Shown here: positions 45,601-53,952 of the stretch, in pieces
How the letters are laid out: each line of letters opens with the position of its first letter
How positions within the stretch are numbered: the stretch's first letter is position 1
NCBI RefSeq assembly: GCF_025370875.1
Contig: NZ_JAMXFD010000007.1
Span: 184,356-248,355 of the forward strand
Origin: Laspinema palackyanum D2c
GTDB lineage: Bacteria > Cyanobacteriota > Cyanobacteriia > Cyanobacteriales > Laspinemataceae
Direction: 5' to 3'
DNA: 64,000 bases
Notes under the pieces: generated by a model
Told to the model about the DNA's origin: nothing
What the model saw: the letters and a program-made list of their open reading frames with translations, nothing else
The model's database searches: none
Translations under genes and position numbers: made by a program

Positions 45601-47757
45601 GGACTCTTGAGGATGACCCGAACCCCCGCTGATGGCTGGTTCTGACCTTTTTCCTGGGGAACTACTGGAACTACCCGGTTCCATCTCTGTGCGGTAGTGG
45701 ATGCTATCGTGAAGGCGATCGCGATCTCTACCGGCATAGTTTTTCTGGACCCTGGGATTCTCCTGGGCTGGGTTCTCCTGGGGGTCTGGGGAGTTTTGGG
45801 GAGAGGGTGAAGCTCCAAAATACTCGGAAATCCTCGGTGAGCAGTCCTGTGGGGTGGGTGGGTGGTTTTGGTTCAAGGCGATGGTTTCCCTCCCATTGAG
45901 AAGCGGAGATTTTCTCTCCCGGTTCTGGGTGGGTGAGAAATGATTTTCTTGGGAAGGGTGGGATAAGAAGGCAGAAAGGGACTCCCGGAGATCGCGGGGT
46001 TTCTCTGTTGTGGGTTGGTGGGATGCGGAGACAGCGGAACGGCGATCGCGCTTGCATTGGCTCTGGTAATCGGTCTGTGCGGATCCGGTTACGAGGTCTG
46101 GGTTTGGGTTCTGGGGTGAGGGTTCAAGGCGATCGCCCCGGGTATTTTCGAGGCCCTCTGTTGCGTCATCCCCGCCCTCTGGAGAAAGCTTTTCTAGGGT
46201 TTCTGAGGCTTGCTGAATCATCCCTTCTAGCAAGTCTAGTTGAGAGGCATTCAAAGCCGATCGCCCTTCAGGGACGACAAATAGCAGTCCCACCTTTTGA
46301 GCGTCACCCTTGCCGATCACCGGAAATAGCAGCACAGACCCCAGTTCGGTGACCGGGACTTCACAGCCTTCCCCTTCCGGTAAGGCAATAGACCAAACCA
46401 CCGCTTCCGGGGAAGGCGATCGCAAAATCTGATCCGGGAAGGCTCTCAGCAGTAAGCTTTCTAACCGTTCCCACAGGGAATCCGCCAGGAGGCGATGGCA
46501 ATTCATCACCCCTTGCAATTCCCCCCCCTGGTCCCAAAGAAGACCGGCGATATAATAGGGACTAATTAAATCCAGGGTTTGGAACAGTTCAGCGAAATCC
46601 TCCTCATTCTCTATTCTCGGCAGTCTTTGAGTCGGTGAGTCATCGAGGGATTCTGGGGCCGTTGTCTGGGGGGACTGGGCGCGCACAAGGGGGAGTGGGC
46701 GATCGCGATCGGCCAGTTGAGCCTGGAGTAAGCGAACTTCTTCCTGAGTTTCTGCATACAGACTAAAACAGGCTTGTTCTCGCTGTTTCCGTTTCGTAAT
46801 ATCCCGCATCAGGGTCACCGCCCCTAATTTGATGCCGCCCGGGTTAAAAATCGGATGACTATTCGCCAGCATGATCCGGGGTGTTCCCGTTTTAGGAGTC
46901 ACCACTAATTCTTGTTCTGATGGCGTTTCCGTCTGGAAAGCTTCCCATAGGGGCAACCCTTCCGGTGAAGTGGGCCCGGGTTCCACCGTTTCCGGTTTGC
47001 TCTGGGAATGACTCACACCAACCCCACTCCCTGAAGGGGATGGGTCCGGTGTCCCTGGGAGTTTTTCCTCGGGGGGACCGGATTCTGAGGCATTCTGCGG
47101 GGGTTTCTGTCCGGCTAATCCATATAATTCCTGGGCCGCCTGATTAAAAATTTGGATGGTTCCATTGGCATCCCCGGCAATAATCGCCTCGGAACAAGAG
47201 GCGATGAGATTTTCTATAAATTCTTGTTTGGCTTGGAGTTGGATCTGGGTTTGCTTGAGGCGATCGATATCCGTAAACGTTCCCTGCCATCCCACCACTT
47301 CGCCCTTGTTCCCCTCCAGGGGAAAGGCTTGGACGAGCACCCAGCGATAGATGCCGTCCCTTCCTAACAAGCGCAGTTCCATTTCACAAACCGCAACCCC
47401 TAAGCGTTTTTGACTTAGGTCGGTAGGAGTTTCTGGGCTGGATAATACATGATGCCAAATGGGTCTATCTTCCGGGTGGATAGCTTGTAAAAAGCCACCA
47501 GCCAAGGAAACCTTCCGGTCCATCCCCGTATAGGTTTGTCCGGTTAGGTTTAATTCAGTCAGGGCCCCGCTCGCATCGGCTTTCCACAGGATTTGTCCCC
47601 CCAAGCCAATCGCTGAATCTGCCTCTGTAGTCGGTAAATGGTTTACCAAGGGTTGCTGCGGTGAGTTGAAAGGGGTGAGAGAGTGGCGAGGTCTTCGATT
47701 ATTAAATTGAGGATTGGTAGGGTTATTCATCTGGGTTGACTCCATCCCGATTGTCAT
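42658..47757 (-). CDS. Multi-PAS/GAF soluble sensor histidine kinase
   Basis: A 1699-aa kinase with no membrane segment. Order (approximate): PAS (45-170), PAS (175-325) with a Pro/Ser-rich insertion, GAF-like (380-530), a long disordered Pro/Ser/Asn-rich stretch (535-715), PAS (720-850), PAS with PAC (855-980, SLLGYEPDELVGQSIYEFVH), coiled coil, GAF (1060-1230), GAF (1260-1420), then HisKA with FLATMSHELRTPMNSILGFS and HATPase_c with VVTNLISNAIKFTASG, VKDTGIGIPPEQ and SGTGLGLALCDSL. No receiver or HPt follows. No obvious phytochrome Cys in the GAFs, so light sensing is not claimed. A NarL-type regulator lies divergent 1.6 kb away but pairing is unproven. Confidence 0.92.
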   Translation of the reverse strand: MTIGMESTQMNNPTNPQFNNRRPRHSLTPFNSPQQPLVNHLPTTEADSAIGLGGQILWKADASGALTELNLTGQTYTGMDRKVSLAGGFLQAIHPEDRPIWHHVLSSPETPTDLSQKRLGVAVCEMELRLLGRDGIYRWVLVQAFPLEGNKGEVVGWQGTFTDIDRLKQTQIQLQAKQEFIENLIASCSEAIIAGDANGTIQIFNQAAQELYGLAGQKPPQNASESGPPEEKLPGTPDPSPSGSGVGVSHSQSKPETVEPGPTSPEGLPLWEAFQTETPSEQELVVTPKTGTPRIMLANSHPIFNPGGIKLGAVTLMRDITKRKQREQACFSLYAETQEEVRLLQAQLADRDRPLPLVRAQSPQTTAPESLDDSPTQRLPRIENEEDFAELFQTLDLISPYYIAGLLWDQGGELQGVMNCHRLLADSLWERLESLLLRAFPDQILRSPSPEAVVWSIALPEGEGCEVPVTELGSVLLFPVIGKGDAQKVGLLFVVPEGRSALNASQLDLLEGMIQQASETLEKLSPEGGDDATEGLENTRGDRLEPSPQNPNPDLVTGSAQTDYQSQCKRDRRSAVSASHQPTTEKPRDLRESLSAFLSHPSQENHFSPTQNRERKSPLLNGRETIALNQNHPPTPQDCSPRISEYFGASPSPQNSPDPQENPAQENPRVQKNYAGRDRDRLHDSIHYRTEMEPGSSSSSPGKRSEPAISGGSGHPQESHQTPGDEGVLIYDADGILTTCNPRAERILGVSVRELIGRSYQDAGYSSIFLDGSPVEGDLHPVAITFETGEAQSNTILGICKPDDTLTWVSLKLQPLFDPDFDPEECHPCTVIVYLQEIDNFTKDQDSLRELNDPTYQFMVEQSQDLIARHSPEGLYLYASHASRSLLGYEPDELVGQSIYEFVHPQDVEVVKGIFEGLTGESSTDRVTYRHRRKDGSYICLETTLGWAHHPGLGRESEAIAVSRDITPHKEKEEKVAQLNHDLERLVRKQRRELENGRQLKEELLLREQLARKVAEAAKTLLSTERQRIAESRSFLAEATTLLTASLDYQTTLENLGRLLVPRFADWCVINVMETGTRPLGSSDGDYRCVTVACLNPLKKSTVWALQNRYPVNGEGRYSYLQQLSEIRRFESSSDCGERQNGTEFCFGISDDELAAVAQDAEHLELLRSLDVKSYIWLPISFGDRTFGSILLVRGNQPSSSPVPLKEDAAYTPSDLSLVEDLVRRGAMTLEKAILYREARETGESLRKTVSILGERQRQLRTLQQLANLLNQRIADLPRLLQLMVEAVCSAIPKAQFCLIVLHDRQVDRLELMATAGTGTQNLPIGIHLKTKDSLLSEVFATGQSLLRCHSLDGLTSDSQTEILPGELPACVYAVPIESARAGRLGVLAVGNWEDLAAFEVEDLRQMVTAVGEQAAIAINNARSIEILEERDQLLQAQNHTLACQNQELESKRQQIERQNCQLKEASRLKSEFLATMSHELRTPMNSILGFSQVLLRGRRHPLAPQQKQMVERILNNGKQLLALIDDILDLSKIEAGHSELKLEEFEVDLLVSATCEELRIFAQRKNLTLQFNSTLDHPRVVGDRLRLRQVVTNLISNAIKFTASGGVEVLLSSPSPDSVEIFVKDTGIGIPPEQLNHIFEAFRQGDQTTTREYSGTGLGLALCDSLVRLMKGTISVKSQINEGSTFSIQIPRSISELA

Positions 47758-49352
47758 AAAATGTGGTAAATTGTGGGTCTATTTGAGGAATTGAGTGAGG
47801 GGTTCATCCTCATTAGGCTATTGCTTTTTAGGTTTTTTTAGGATAAGGTTCAGGGAATTTATCGCACTTTAAATAAAAGGTCTTTATACGGATGCAAGCT
47901 CGGCAGGACAAGGGAAATATCATACATGAATTGGGATTAATTCGTCCCCAGAGTATCAATTAGTTTAAAGGAGTGACCTCTCCTGGAGGTCGATTTGATA
48001 AAATCTTAAGAAAAACGTTATAATTGCCCCATCTCTAATCGGGGAAAGGTTTCTGAGGGCATTGACAAAGGAGCAGTCTGGTGGAAATGCCATCGGGAAG
48101 ATGGGACGCCAAAAGCTCAGAGCGAGGGAAAGTTTTGCCCCCACTGCTTCTGCGGGAACCCGCGAATCCGAGTTCTAGGAAAGGGAAAGGCAAAAGCTGG
48201 GGAGGCGATCGCCTGGGGAGATTCTCGTACCCTGGGCGGATGACATGGAACCCCCGATGATCGCTACCGGCGGGAAAACAGGAATTCTTCTCCAGAGGGA
48301 TAGGACAGTTGTCTGTGCAAAAAAAACACTCCATCACCTTCCCTCGATCGGTTTGAATGCCTGCCCTGGGCATAGAAATGGTGCAGTTACTCGGGACAGT
48401 TCAAGGCTCCAATTTCCCCAGACCCCTAAGACAATTGATAAAATAATAAAGTTTAGAGACCTCCGTTGCGCGAATTCTGAAATCCCTTGTCCAATGGGGC
48501 TTCTAATCATTCAATGGTGATGCTTAACACCAAAAAGGACTCAATAACTGTAGTCTTAGATAATATAAATGTATCCGGATTAGATACTAACCACCTCTAT
48601 CAATAGGTGGAATTCGCTCTGGGAAACGAATTCATCCGATCAAAAGGGAACCGAGATACCCCCTGAACCCACAGAAGGAACCCCAGGAATGAGCGCCAAG
48701 GAACACTCAGTTTTCCCCCTCAATCCAAAGAGGATCCTGGATGGGAACGGTAATCATTTGAAAACCCTAGGCGGGCTTCCCCCGAGGCGGAATGTGAGCA
48801 AGAATCAGGAGGGGAAAACGACCCTTGAGGGAAAAGGCCCCCAGAGTGGGAAGCACTTTGATAAACTGGTTTCAGAGACCTACTTTTTGCGGGCATCGGA
48901 TTTATTTTGACCCTCTGGGTCATCACGAACGTAGCCCCAGATTGTTAAACTTTTGTTTTCCCTTGTGGAAAGTTATATCAAAAGTCCGCACCCCTAACGA
49001 CTGGAAGGGGCTTCTGGTAACCATCCAGACTGAAATGCAAAAAGAAAGCCAATCACGCCGTTAGTACAGAATTGAAGAATACCCCCGAGGACGCTGGTAC
49101 AGTATTGGTTAGAAACCAGGTTTTTCAGAACATCCTTGATCTGAAAGGGTCCAAGAAAGGTCCGCAAACCCCGGTTTCTTGTCCCTGGGATCTAAAACTG
49201 TAGCAATGCCCTAGTTCAGCGGACATTTGAGTCGCGGTGTGTGAAGTGGCAGATACGGGTTTCGGAGGGTTCCCCGGAAGAGATCTCTGAAAAAAACTCT
49301 CCAATCTCCAACTTTTCGCTGTAAACGACGGGGTTGAGACCCTTTTTAATAG
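47758..49352. other. 1.6-kb non-coding region between kinase and regulator genes
   Basis: No open frame here looks like a protein: candidates at 48.0-48.4 and 48.7-48.9 kb are low-complexity and lack RBSs. It contains an AACC(C)GGTTTCTT-type inverted pair at 49111-49180. The size is unusual for this window, so decayed genes or RNAs are possible. Confidence 0.5.
49111..49180. repeat. Inverted AGAAACC-GG-TTTCT repeat
   Basis: AGAAACCAGGTTTTT (49111) faces AAACCCCGGTTTCTT (49166-49180). It is the same family as the better copy at 52973-53042. Confidence 0.65.
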
Positions 49353-50078
49353 ATGAGTGAAATTCGCGTTGCTTTAGTTGAAGACCATGATCTGACTCGG
49401 ATCGGAATCCGAACGGCTTTGCAGCAATCTGATGGAATCGTCGTTGTCGGCGATGCTGCCAACGGCACCTCGGGATTGAAATTGCTGATGGACACAAAGC
49501 CGGATATTGGGATTGTTGACATTGGGTTACCTGATATTGATGGAATTGAGGTGACGCAGCGACTGCAACAAGCACAAGCGGCTCAAGGACAGAATCCCAA
49601 AACCAAAATCTTGATCTTGACCTTTCAGGATAATGAAGATGCGGTTCTGGCTGCATTTGCTGCCGGTGCAGATTCTTACTGCATGAAGGATATTAGCTTT
49701 GAGGAATTGCTGGGAGTGGTGCGCCTCACCTACGAAGGTAACTCCTGGATTGATCCGGCGATCGCTGGGATCGTCCTCAAGCAGGCGCGCACGACAAATA
49801 CCCAACCGACCCTCGGTTCTCAGAAGAAAGAAACGGTAACGATTAAGGCTCCGGAACCGGAATATAGCCAAATTATCGAAGCCTATCCTCTGACGGAACG
49901 AGAACTAGAAGTTTTAGAGTTGATTGTCCAAGGATACAATAATGCGGAAATTTCCGAAAAGCTGTACATCACAGTGGGTACGGTGAAAACTCACGTTCGG
50001 AATATATTAAACAAGCTCTGTGCGAATGACCGCACCCAAGCCGCAGTTTTAGCGCTGCGCTCTGGGTTAGTGGGATAA
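49353..50078 (+). CDS. NarL/FixJ-family response regulator
   Basis: A 241-aa two-domain regulator. The receiver (about 5-125) has VEDHD, the phospho-Asp in IGIVDIGLPDIDG, Thr in LILTFQD and Lys in YCMKDISFEE. After a 35-residue linker the LuxR-type helix-turn-helix (about 175-238) reads LTERELEVLELIVQGYNNAE and VGTVKTHVRNILNKL. It binds DNA as a dimer when phosphorylated. ATG start, weak RBS. The divergent giant kinase is a possible but unproven partner. Confidence 0.94.
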   Translation: MSEIRVALVEDHDLTRIGIRTALQQSDGIVVVGDAANGTSGLKLLMDTKPDIGIVDIGLPDIDGIEVTQRLQQAQAAQGQNPKTKILILTFQDNEDAVLAAFAAGADSYCMKDISFEELLGVVRLTYEGNSWIDPAIAGIVLKQARTTNTQPTLGSQKKETVTIKAPEPEYSQIIEAYPLTERELEVLELIVQGYNNAEISEKLYITVGTVKTHVRNILNKLCANDRTQAAVLALRSGLVG

Positions 50079-50749
50079 GAGGAGGGATTGGAGTGGCAAG
50101 GATGGGGAGTTTGGCGGCGATCGCACAGGTGCTTTGAGAACGGGTTCTCCCCGACCCCGAATCGATCTACCTTGGGATAGAGGTATAACTCCCCAGGGGT
50201 TTAGTAAGCTAAAGATATTGATCACTCAAGAACTAGACCGTTTTAATCCTCGGAATATCGCGGTTAAACGGCCTAAACTTGGGCAGGGCGATCGCCGATG
50301 CCCTAGAAGTCAGCAGGTACTTGATTCATCTTGCGCTTTCCATCTCCCTTCCTAGGCCCTAGGTCACGAAAACTGCTTCTCTTTTGGAATAGTCCAGAAG
50401 CATTGAAGAGTGAGGGTCAGACCCTAACTTTCTGAAATTTTCTCCCTCCCGGGAGGGAGAACGCGGACAGTCAAACGATCGCAGGTGGTGGGGTTTAGGA
50501 TTCTCCAACCCAAATCCCTAACATCGGTAAATCGGTAAGTAAATCGTTTGGATTGATTAAAAGGGTTTAGTTAGCGATTGAGCTATCTAAGCCCTATTTT
50601 AATAAAACCCTAACCCCCCTTTACTCAAAACGGGCAGATGAGGGCAAATTGCCGGAAAAGCAACTCTTGTTTTTTAAGAGGTTCCCGAACAAACCCGACT
50701 TTAATTAAACAACTCATTGAAAAATTTTTAACAAAAAAAAGGAACAAAA
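50079..50749. other. Non-coding region, nothing decisive
   Basis: About 670 bp. I see an imperfect hairpin CCGTTTTAATCC...GGTTAAACGG (about 50239-50272) but no gene or clear promoter. The last 100 bp before the YihY-type gene are AT-rich, as expected of a promoter. Confidence 0.4.
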
Positions 50750-51652
50750 ATGGTTAAATTTAAACAACTGTTGCGGCTGTTAAAACTGGCCTTTTCAGAA
50801 TGGCAAAAAGATAATGCAGGGCGATTGGCTGCCGCCTTGGCCTATTATACCATTTTCTCCTTAGCGCCGATCTTAATTATTGCGATCGCCGTGGCCGCAG
50901 TCATCTTTGGTCAAGATGCCGCCCAAGGTGAAATTGTCCGACAACTTCAAGGCACGATCGGCACCGAAGGGGCAGAAGTCATCGAAACCATGATTGAGAA
51001 TACCAGGCAAACCGGGTCAGGCATTTGGGCAACCCTGATCAGTTTGGGTTTACTTCTATTTGGGGCAACGGGACTCTTTAACGAACTCCAGGGTTCTCTC
51101 AATACGATATGGAACGTAAAACCCAAACCGGGACGGGGGATAAAAGGGATGATCCAAGACCGCTTTTTATCCTTTGCCATGATTCTAACCATTGGGTTTT
51201 TACTGCTGGTTTCCCTCGTCCTCAGTGCCGCCTTAGCTGCAATTGGAAACTTTTTTAGCCATCTAGTTCCGGATATGCTCATGGGGTTGTGGCAAGTGTT
51301 AGATTTCTTCCTCTCCTTTGGGGTGATTACGGTCTTGTTTGCCATGATTTATAAAGTCTTACCGGATGTCAAAATTGCTTGGACTGATGTCTGGCTAGGG
51401 GCGATCGTTACAGCCTTACTTTTTGTCGTGGGTAAAACTTTAATTGGTTTGTACTTAGGGAATAGTACGATTGGTTCCACCTACGGTGCAGCGGGTTCTT
51501 TAGTCGTTTTATTGTTGTGGGTTAACTTTTCGGCACAAATTTTATTTTTTGGGGCCGAGTTTACCCAGGTTTATGCCAACCGATATGGTTCGCGGATCGT
51601 TCCCACAGAAAATGCGATCGCCGTAGGGGATGAAAACCCCAATCCCAGTTAA
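50750..51652 (+). CDS. YihY/virulence factor BrkB family inner-membrane protein
   Basis: A 300-aa protein with about six transmembrane helices. The family signature near the N-terminus is NAGRLAAALAYYTIFSLAPI. Other helices include GIWATLISLGLLLFGATGLF, FAMILTIGFLLLVSLVLSAA and VLLLWVNFSAQILFFGAEFT. The conserved YGAAGSLVVLLLWVNFS and EFTQVYANRYG are typical. Function is unknown; the family was once misnamed RNase BN. AAGGA precedes the ATG. It opens the same-strand stress-related run to 56.6 kb. Confidence 0.93.
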   Translation: MVKFKQLLRLLKLAFSEWQKDNAGRLAAALAYYTIFSLAPILIIAIAVAAVIFGQDAAQGEIVRQLQGTIGTEGAEVIETMIENTRQTGSGIWATLISLGLLLFGATGLFNELQGSLNTIWNVKPKPGRGIKGMIQDRFLSFAMILTIGFLLLVSLVLSAALAAIGNFFSHLVPDMLMGLWQVLDFFLSFGVITVLFAMIYKVLPDVKIAWTDVWLGAIVTALLFVVGKTLIGLYLGNSTIGSTYGAAGSLVVLLLWVNFSAQILFFGAEFTQVYANRYGSRIVPTENAIAVGDENPNPS

Positions 51653-51863
51653 AAAAAGAGCCATCAACAATTGAAGCGGTTAATTCTCGGGTTGATCCCA
51701 TGCTGTTTTAGAACAGAATTCCTCTAAACGGTTACAGGGAGAGGATTTTCTCAATCTCTCTATCGATAGGAGTAGGGTGAAACTTACTCCCATAGATAGT
51801 TTAATTCAGTGGGGTTCACCGGATAGGCTGAAAGAGACTAAATAAGAGATTGAGGAAATACTC

Positions 51864-52265
51864 ATGGATAAACAAAAAATGGATAACAAAGAAACCGTTC
51901 AGAATAAAGTCACGGAACCTGTAGAAGGGCCGGTGCATTACGATCGCGGAATCGTTCCGGCAGAAGTGGCAGCGCGGAAAGACCGTGAGGGTGACAAGTT
52001 TATGAAAGCACCCTCTAGCGCCGATGAGCCTCATGAAAATCCGGATCATACCCGCGATGGCTTTACCGTAGACCAAGAAGGTTTGGTGAATAACTATGCG
52101 ATCGAACCTGAAATGTACATAAATGAGCCGGGTGACTTGCGCGAAAAAGAAGAAGCCCTCAAAGCAGAACGCGCTCGGGAATATGACGAAGTTCATGATA
52201 ATGACGAGGAAGGGAAACTGACAATGGAAGGCGATCGCCGTGGAAAAGGTCCCGGCATCATTTAA
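51864..52265 (+). CDS. Hydrophilic, probably disordered stress-type protein
   Basis: A 133-aa protein without hydrophobic segments, about 40% charged: MDKQKMDNKETVQNKVTEPV ... EPGDLREKEEALKAERAREY ... GDRRGKGPGII. Composition resembles hydrophilins or small conserved stress proteins, but I know no family for it. ATG with GAGGAAA 6 nt upstream. It lies 93 bp before dps on the same strand, so linked expression is likely. Confidence 0.75.
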   Translation: MDKQKMDNKETVQNKVTEPVEGPVHYDRGIVPAEVAARKDREGDKFMKAPSSADEPHENPDHTRDGFTVDQEGLVNNYAIEPEMYINEPGDLREKEEALKAERAREYDEVHDNDEEGKLTMEGDRRGKGPGII

Positions 52266-52357
52266 GTCGCAATCGGGGAACCATTGTTTCCCCTCAATCG
52301 ATAACTCTGCACTTTTCAAAACCCCAGTAAATCAGTTTAATCATTAGAGGAATAAGA

Positions 52358-52870
52358 ATGACAGCTACCCTAGGAATGTCTGCCCAAAGTCAAAATCCGA
52401 TCAGCGTCAATATCGGGATTGACGACAGCACCCGAGAAGAAATTGCTCAAGGGTTATCCCGCGTGTTAGCCGATAGCTATACCCTTTATCTAAAAACTCA
52501 TAATTTTCACTGGAACGTCACGGGACCCCTATTTAGCACCCTGCATCTCATGTTTGAGGAGCAGTATCAAGAATTAGCCCTAGCGGTCGATGAAATTGCG
52601 GAACGGATTCGGGCTTTGGGGTTTCCTGCTCCTGCTACTTATGCAAAGTTTTCTAGCTTGACTTCAATTGAAGACAATGAGGGTATTCCCGAGGCGAAAG
52701 AAATGATTCGCTTGTTAGTGCAAGGGCAAGAAACCGTGGTCCGCACTTCCCGGGAAATGCTATCCCTCCTAGAGGAAGCCAATGATCAACCCACTTTAGA
52801 TTTGCTGACCAAACGGATGCAAATTCATGAGAAAAATGCCTGGATGCTTCGCAGTATGTTAGCGGGTTAA
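52358..52870 (+). CDS. dps: Dps ferritin-like DNA-protection protein
   Basis: A 170-aa Dps-family mini-ferritin that oxidises Fe2+ with H2O2 at the inter-subunit ferroxidase site and stores it in a 12-mer. Ligand motifs: KTHNFHWNVTG (His), LHLMFEEQYQELALAVDEIAE (Asp/Glu, and the E at the centre). RQIH-type end IHEKNAWMLRSML closes the bundle. The N-terminal extension is short and not strongly basic, so DNA binding is uncertain. AGAGGAATAAG precedes the ATG. Confidence 0.95.
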   Translation: MTATLGMSAQSQNPISVNIGIDDSTREEIAQGLSRVLADSYTLYLKTHNFHWNVTGPLFSTLHLMFEEQYQELALAVDEIAERIRALGFPAPATYAKFSSLTSIEDNEGIPEAKEMIRLLVQGQETVVRTSREMLSLLEEANDQPTLDLLTKRMQIHEKNAWMLRSMLAG

Positions 52871-52972
52871 TTGTCGCCATTGACAAAATGGAAAGGGAGT
52901 GAGGCCATTCCGAGAAGCTGGAAAATGACAGGGCCTGCTCTCTATCGGGGAAATCGTTGCAGTATTAGGGAA

Positions 52973-53042
52973 AAAAACCGGGTTTCTTAACTGAATGGGT
53001 GCGAGTCGAGCAGAAAAGAAAGGTCCAGAAACCCGGTTTTTT
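52973..53042. repeat. Inverted AACCGGGTTTCTT repeat (REP-like)
   Basis: AAAAAACCGGGTTTCT at 52972-52987 is exactly complementary to AGAAACCCGGTTTTTT at 53027-53042, with a 39-nt loop. The T tract after the second arm may make it a terminator of dps. Confidence 0.8.
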
Positions 53043-53191
53043 GTCCTATTTATTAAATCCAGTGACGCCGGAGGGGGATTCCACCCCATTTACTGAAGAT
53101 TAACCTAGGGTCATCTACAGGAACTCTCCCCTAAATTTTGAGGAGAGTGCCCCCCTTGGGAAGATATTTTAATCAATTTTGGAGGCTTTTT

Positions 53192-53686
53192 ATGAAGTTT
53201 ACTCATTTATTCAATAGCAAAAATCCGGGATTATTAGGCGTAATTTTTAGTAGCCTCTTGCTGGGAGCCGTTGCCTTCCCCATTGCCAGCATGGCTCAGA
53301 ATACTCCCACTGAACAGAACGAATTACAGGCTCAGGCCCAACCGATGCCCCTACCCCAGAACGTGCAAATGCCCGTAGCTTATGTGCTGCCGGAAAATGC
53401 GCCAGTTGCGGTAGAAATTATCAATCAAACGAATACGCCGATTACCTACGAGGCGATCGGGGAGACCCGCGATCGCACCCTGGACGGGGGCGATGAAGCA
53501 ATGCTGATGGATCTGCAAATTCCCTTAACCGTCACTTTTGAGCGACCCGATGGCGGACTGATTCAAGCCCAACCGGAAATTATTGCACCGGGAGAGATTC
53601 GGATTTATCTCACAGAAGCCAACAACTTAGACTCGGACATCAGCAACATGAGGATTGAGCCTAACGGTAATATGTACCTCTACTAA
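53192..53686 (+). CDS. Exported protein of unknown function
   Basis: About 164 aa from the ATG at 53192, fixed by GGAGG at 53181-53185; earlier GTG/ATG-like starts are not supported. A Sec signal peptide is clear (residues about 14-38, GVIFSSLLLGAVAFPIASMA, cleavage before QNTP). The mature part is beta-rich with VEIINQTNTPITYEAIG, RTLDGGDEAMLMDLQIPLTV and LIQAQPEIIAPGEIRIYL. It resembles small periplasmic beta-sandwich proteins, but no family is recognised. It sits between dps and the DJ-1 fusion. Confidence 0.82.
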   Translation: MKFTHLFNSKNPGLLGVIFSSLLLGAVAFPIASMAQNTPTEQNELQAQAQPMPLPQNVQMPVAYVLPENAPVAVEIINQTNTPITYEAIGETRDRTLDGGDEAMLMDLQIPLTVTFERPDGGLIQAQPEIIAPGEIRIYLTEANNLDSDISNMRIEPNGNMYLY

Positions 53687-53952
53687 ATCTCACGGGCCGA
53701 CCAGAGCGGAACCGAGGCCGGAGAAAACCCCGAGTCTTTTCTCCGGTAATGTTTCAGCCAATTGGTGATCGCCCTTGTAGCGTCACACTTTTCCCCGATA
53801 GAGTCGAGTCCGTGGATAGGGCTCACCGCTGTGATATACCTCATCGGTCAATTCTTCCTAACCGAATAATAAACAATAAAGATAAAACCCAAAGGGCGTT
53901 TATCTCACTTTTTGATTGACACTGCAAACTGAATTAACTAAAACCTAACTTT

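Noticed and set aside
48035-48926. Small frames in the 1.6-kb gap
   Set aside because: No domain, poor start signals and overlapping opposite-strand frames of equal quality.
49353-50078. Assignment of the NarL-type regulator as partner of the 1699-aa kinase
   Set aside because: Only divergent position supports it; distance is 1.6 kb and no other evidence exists.
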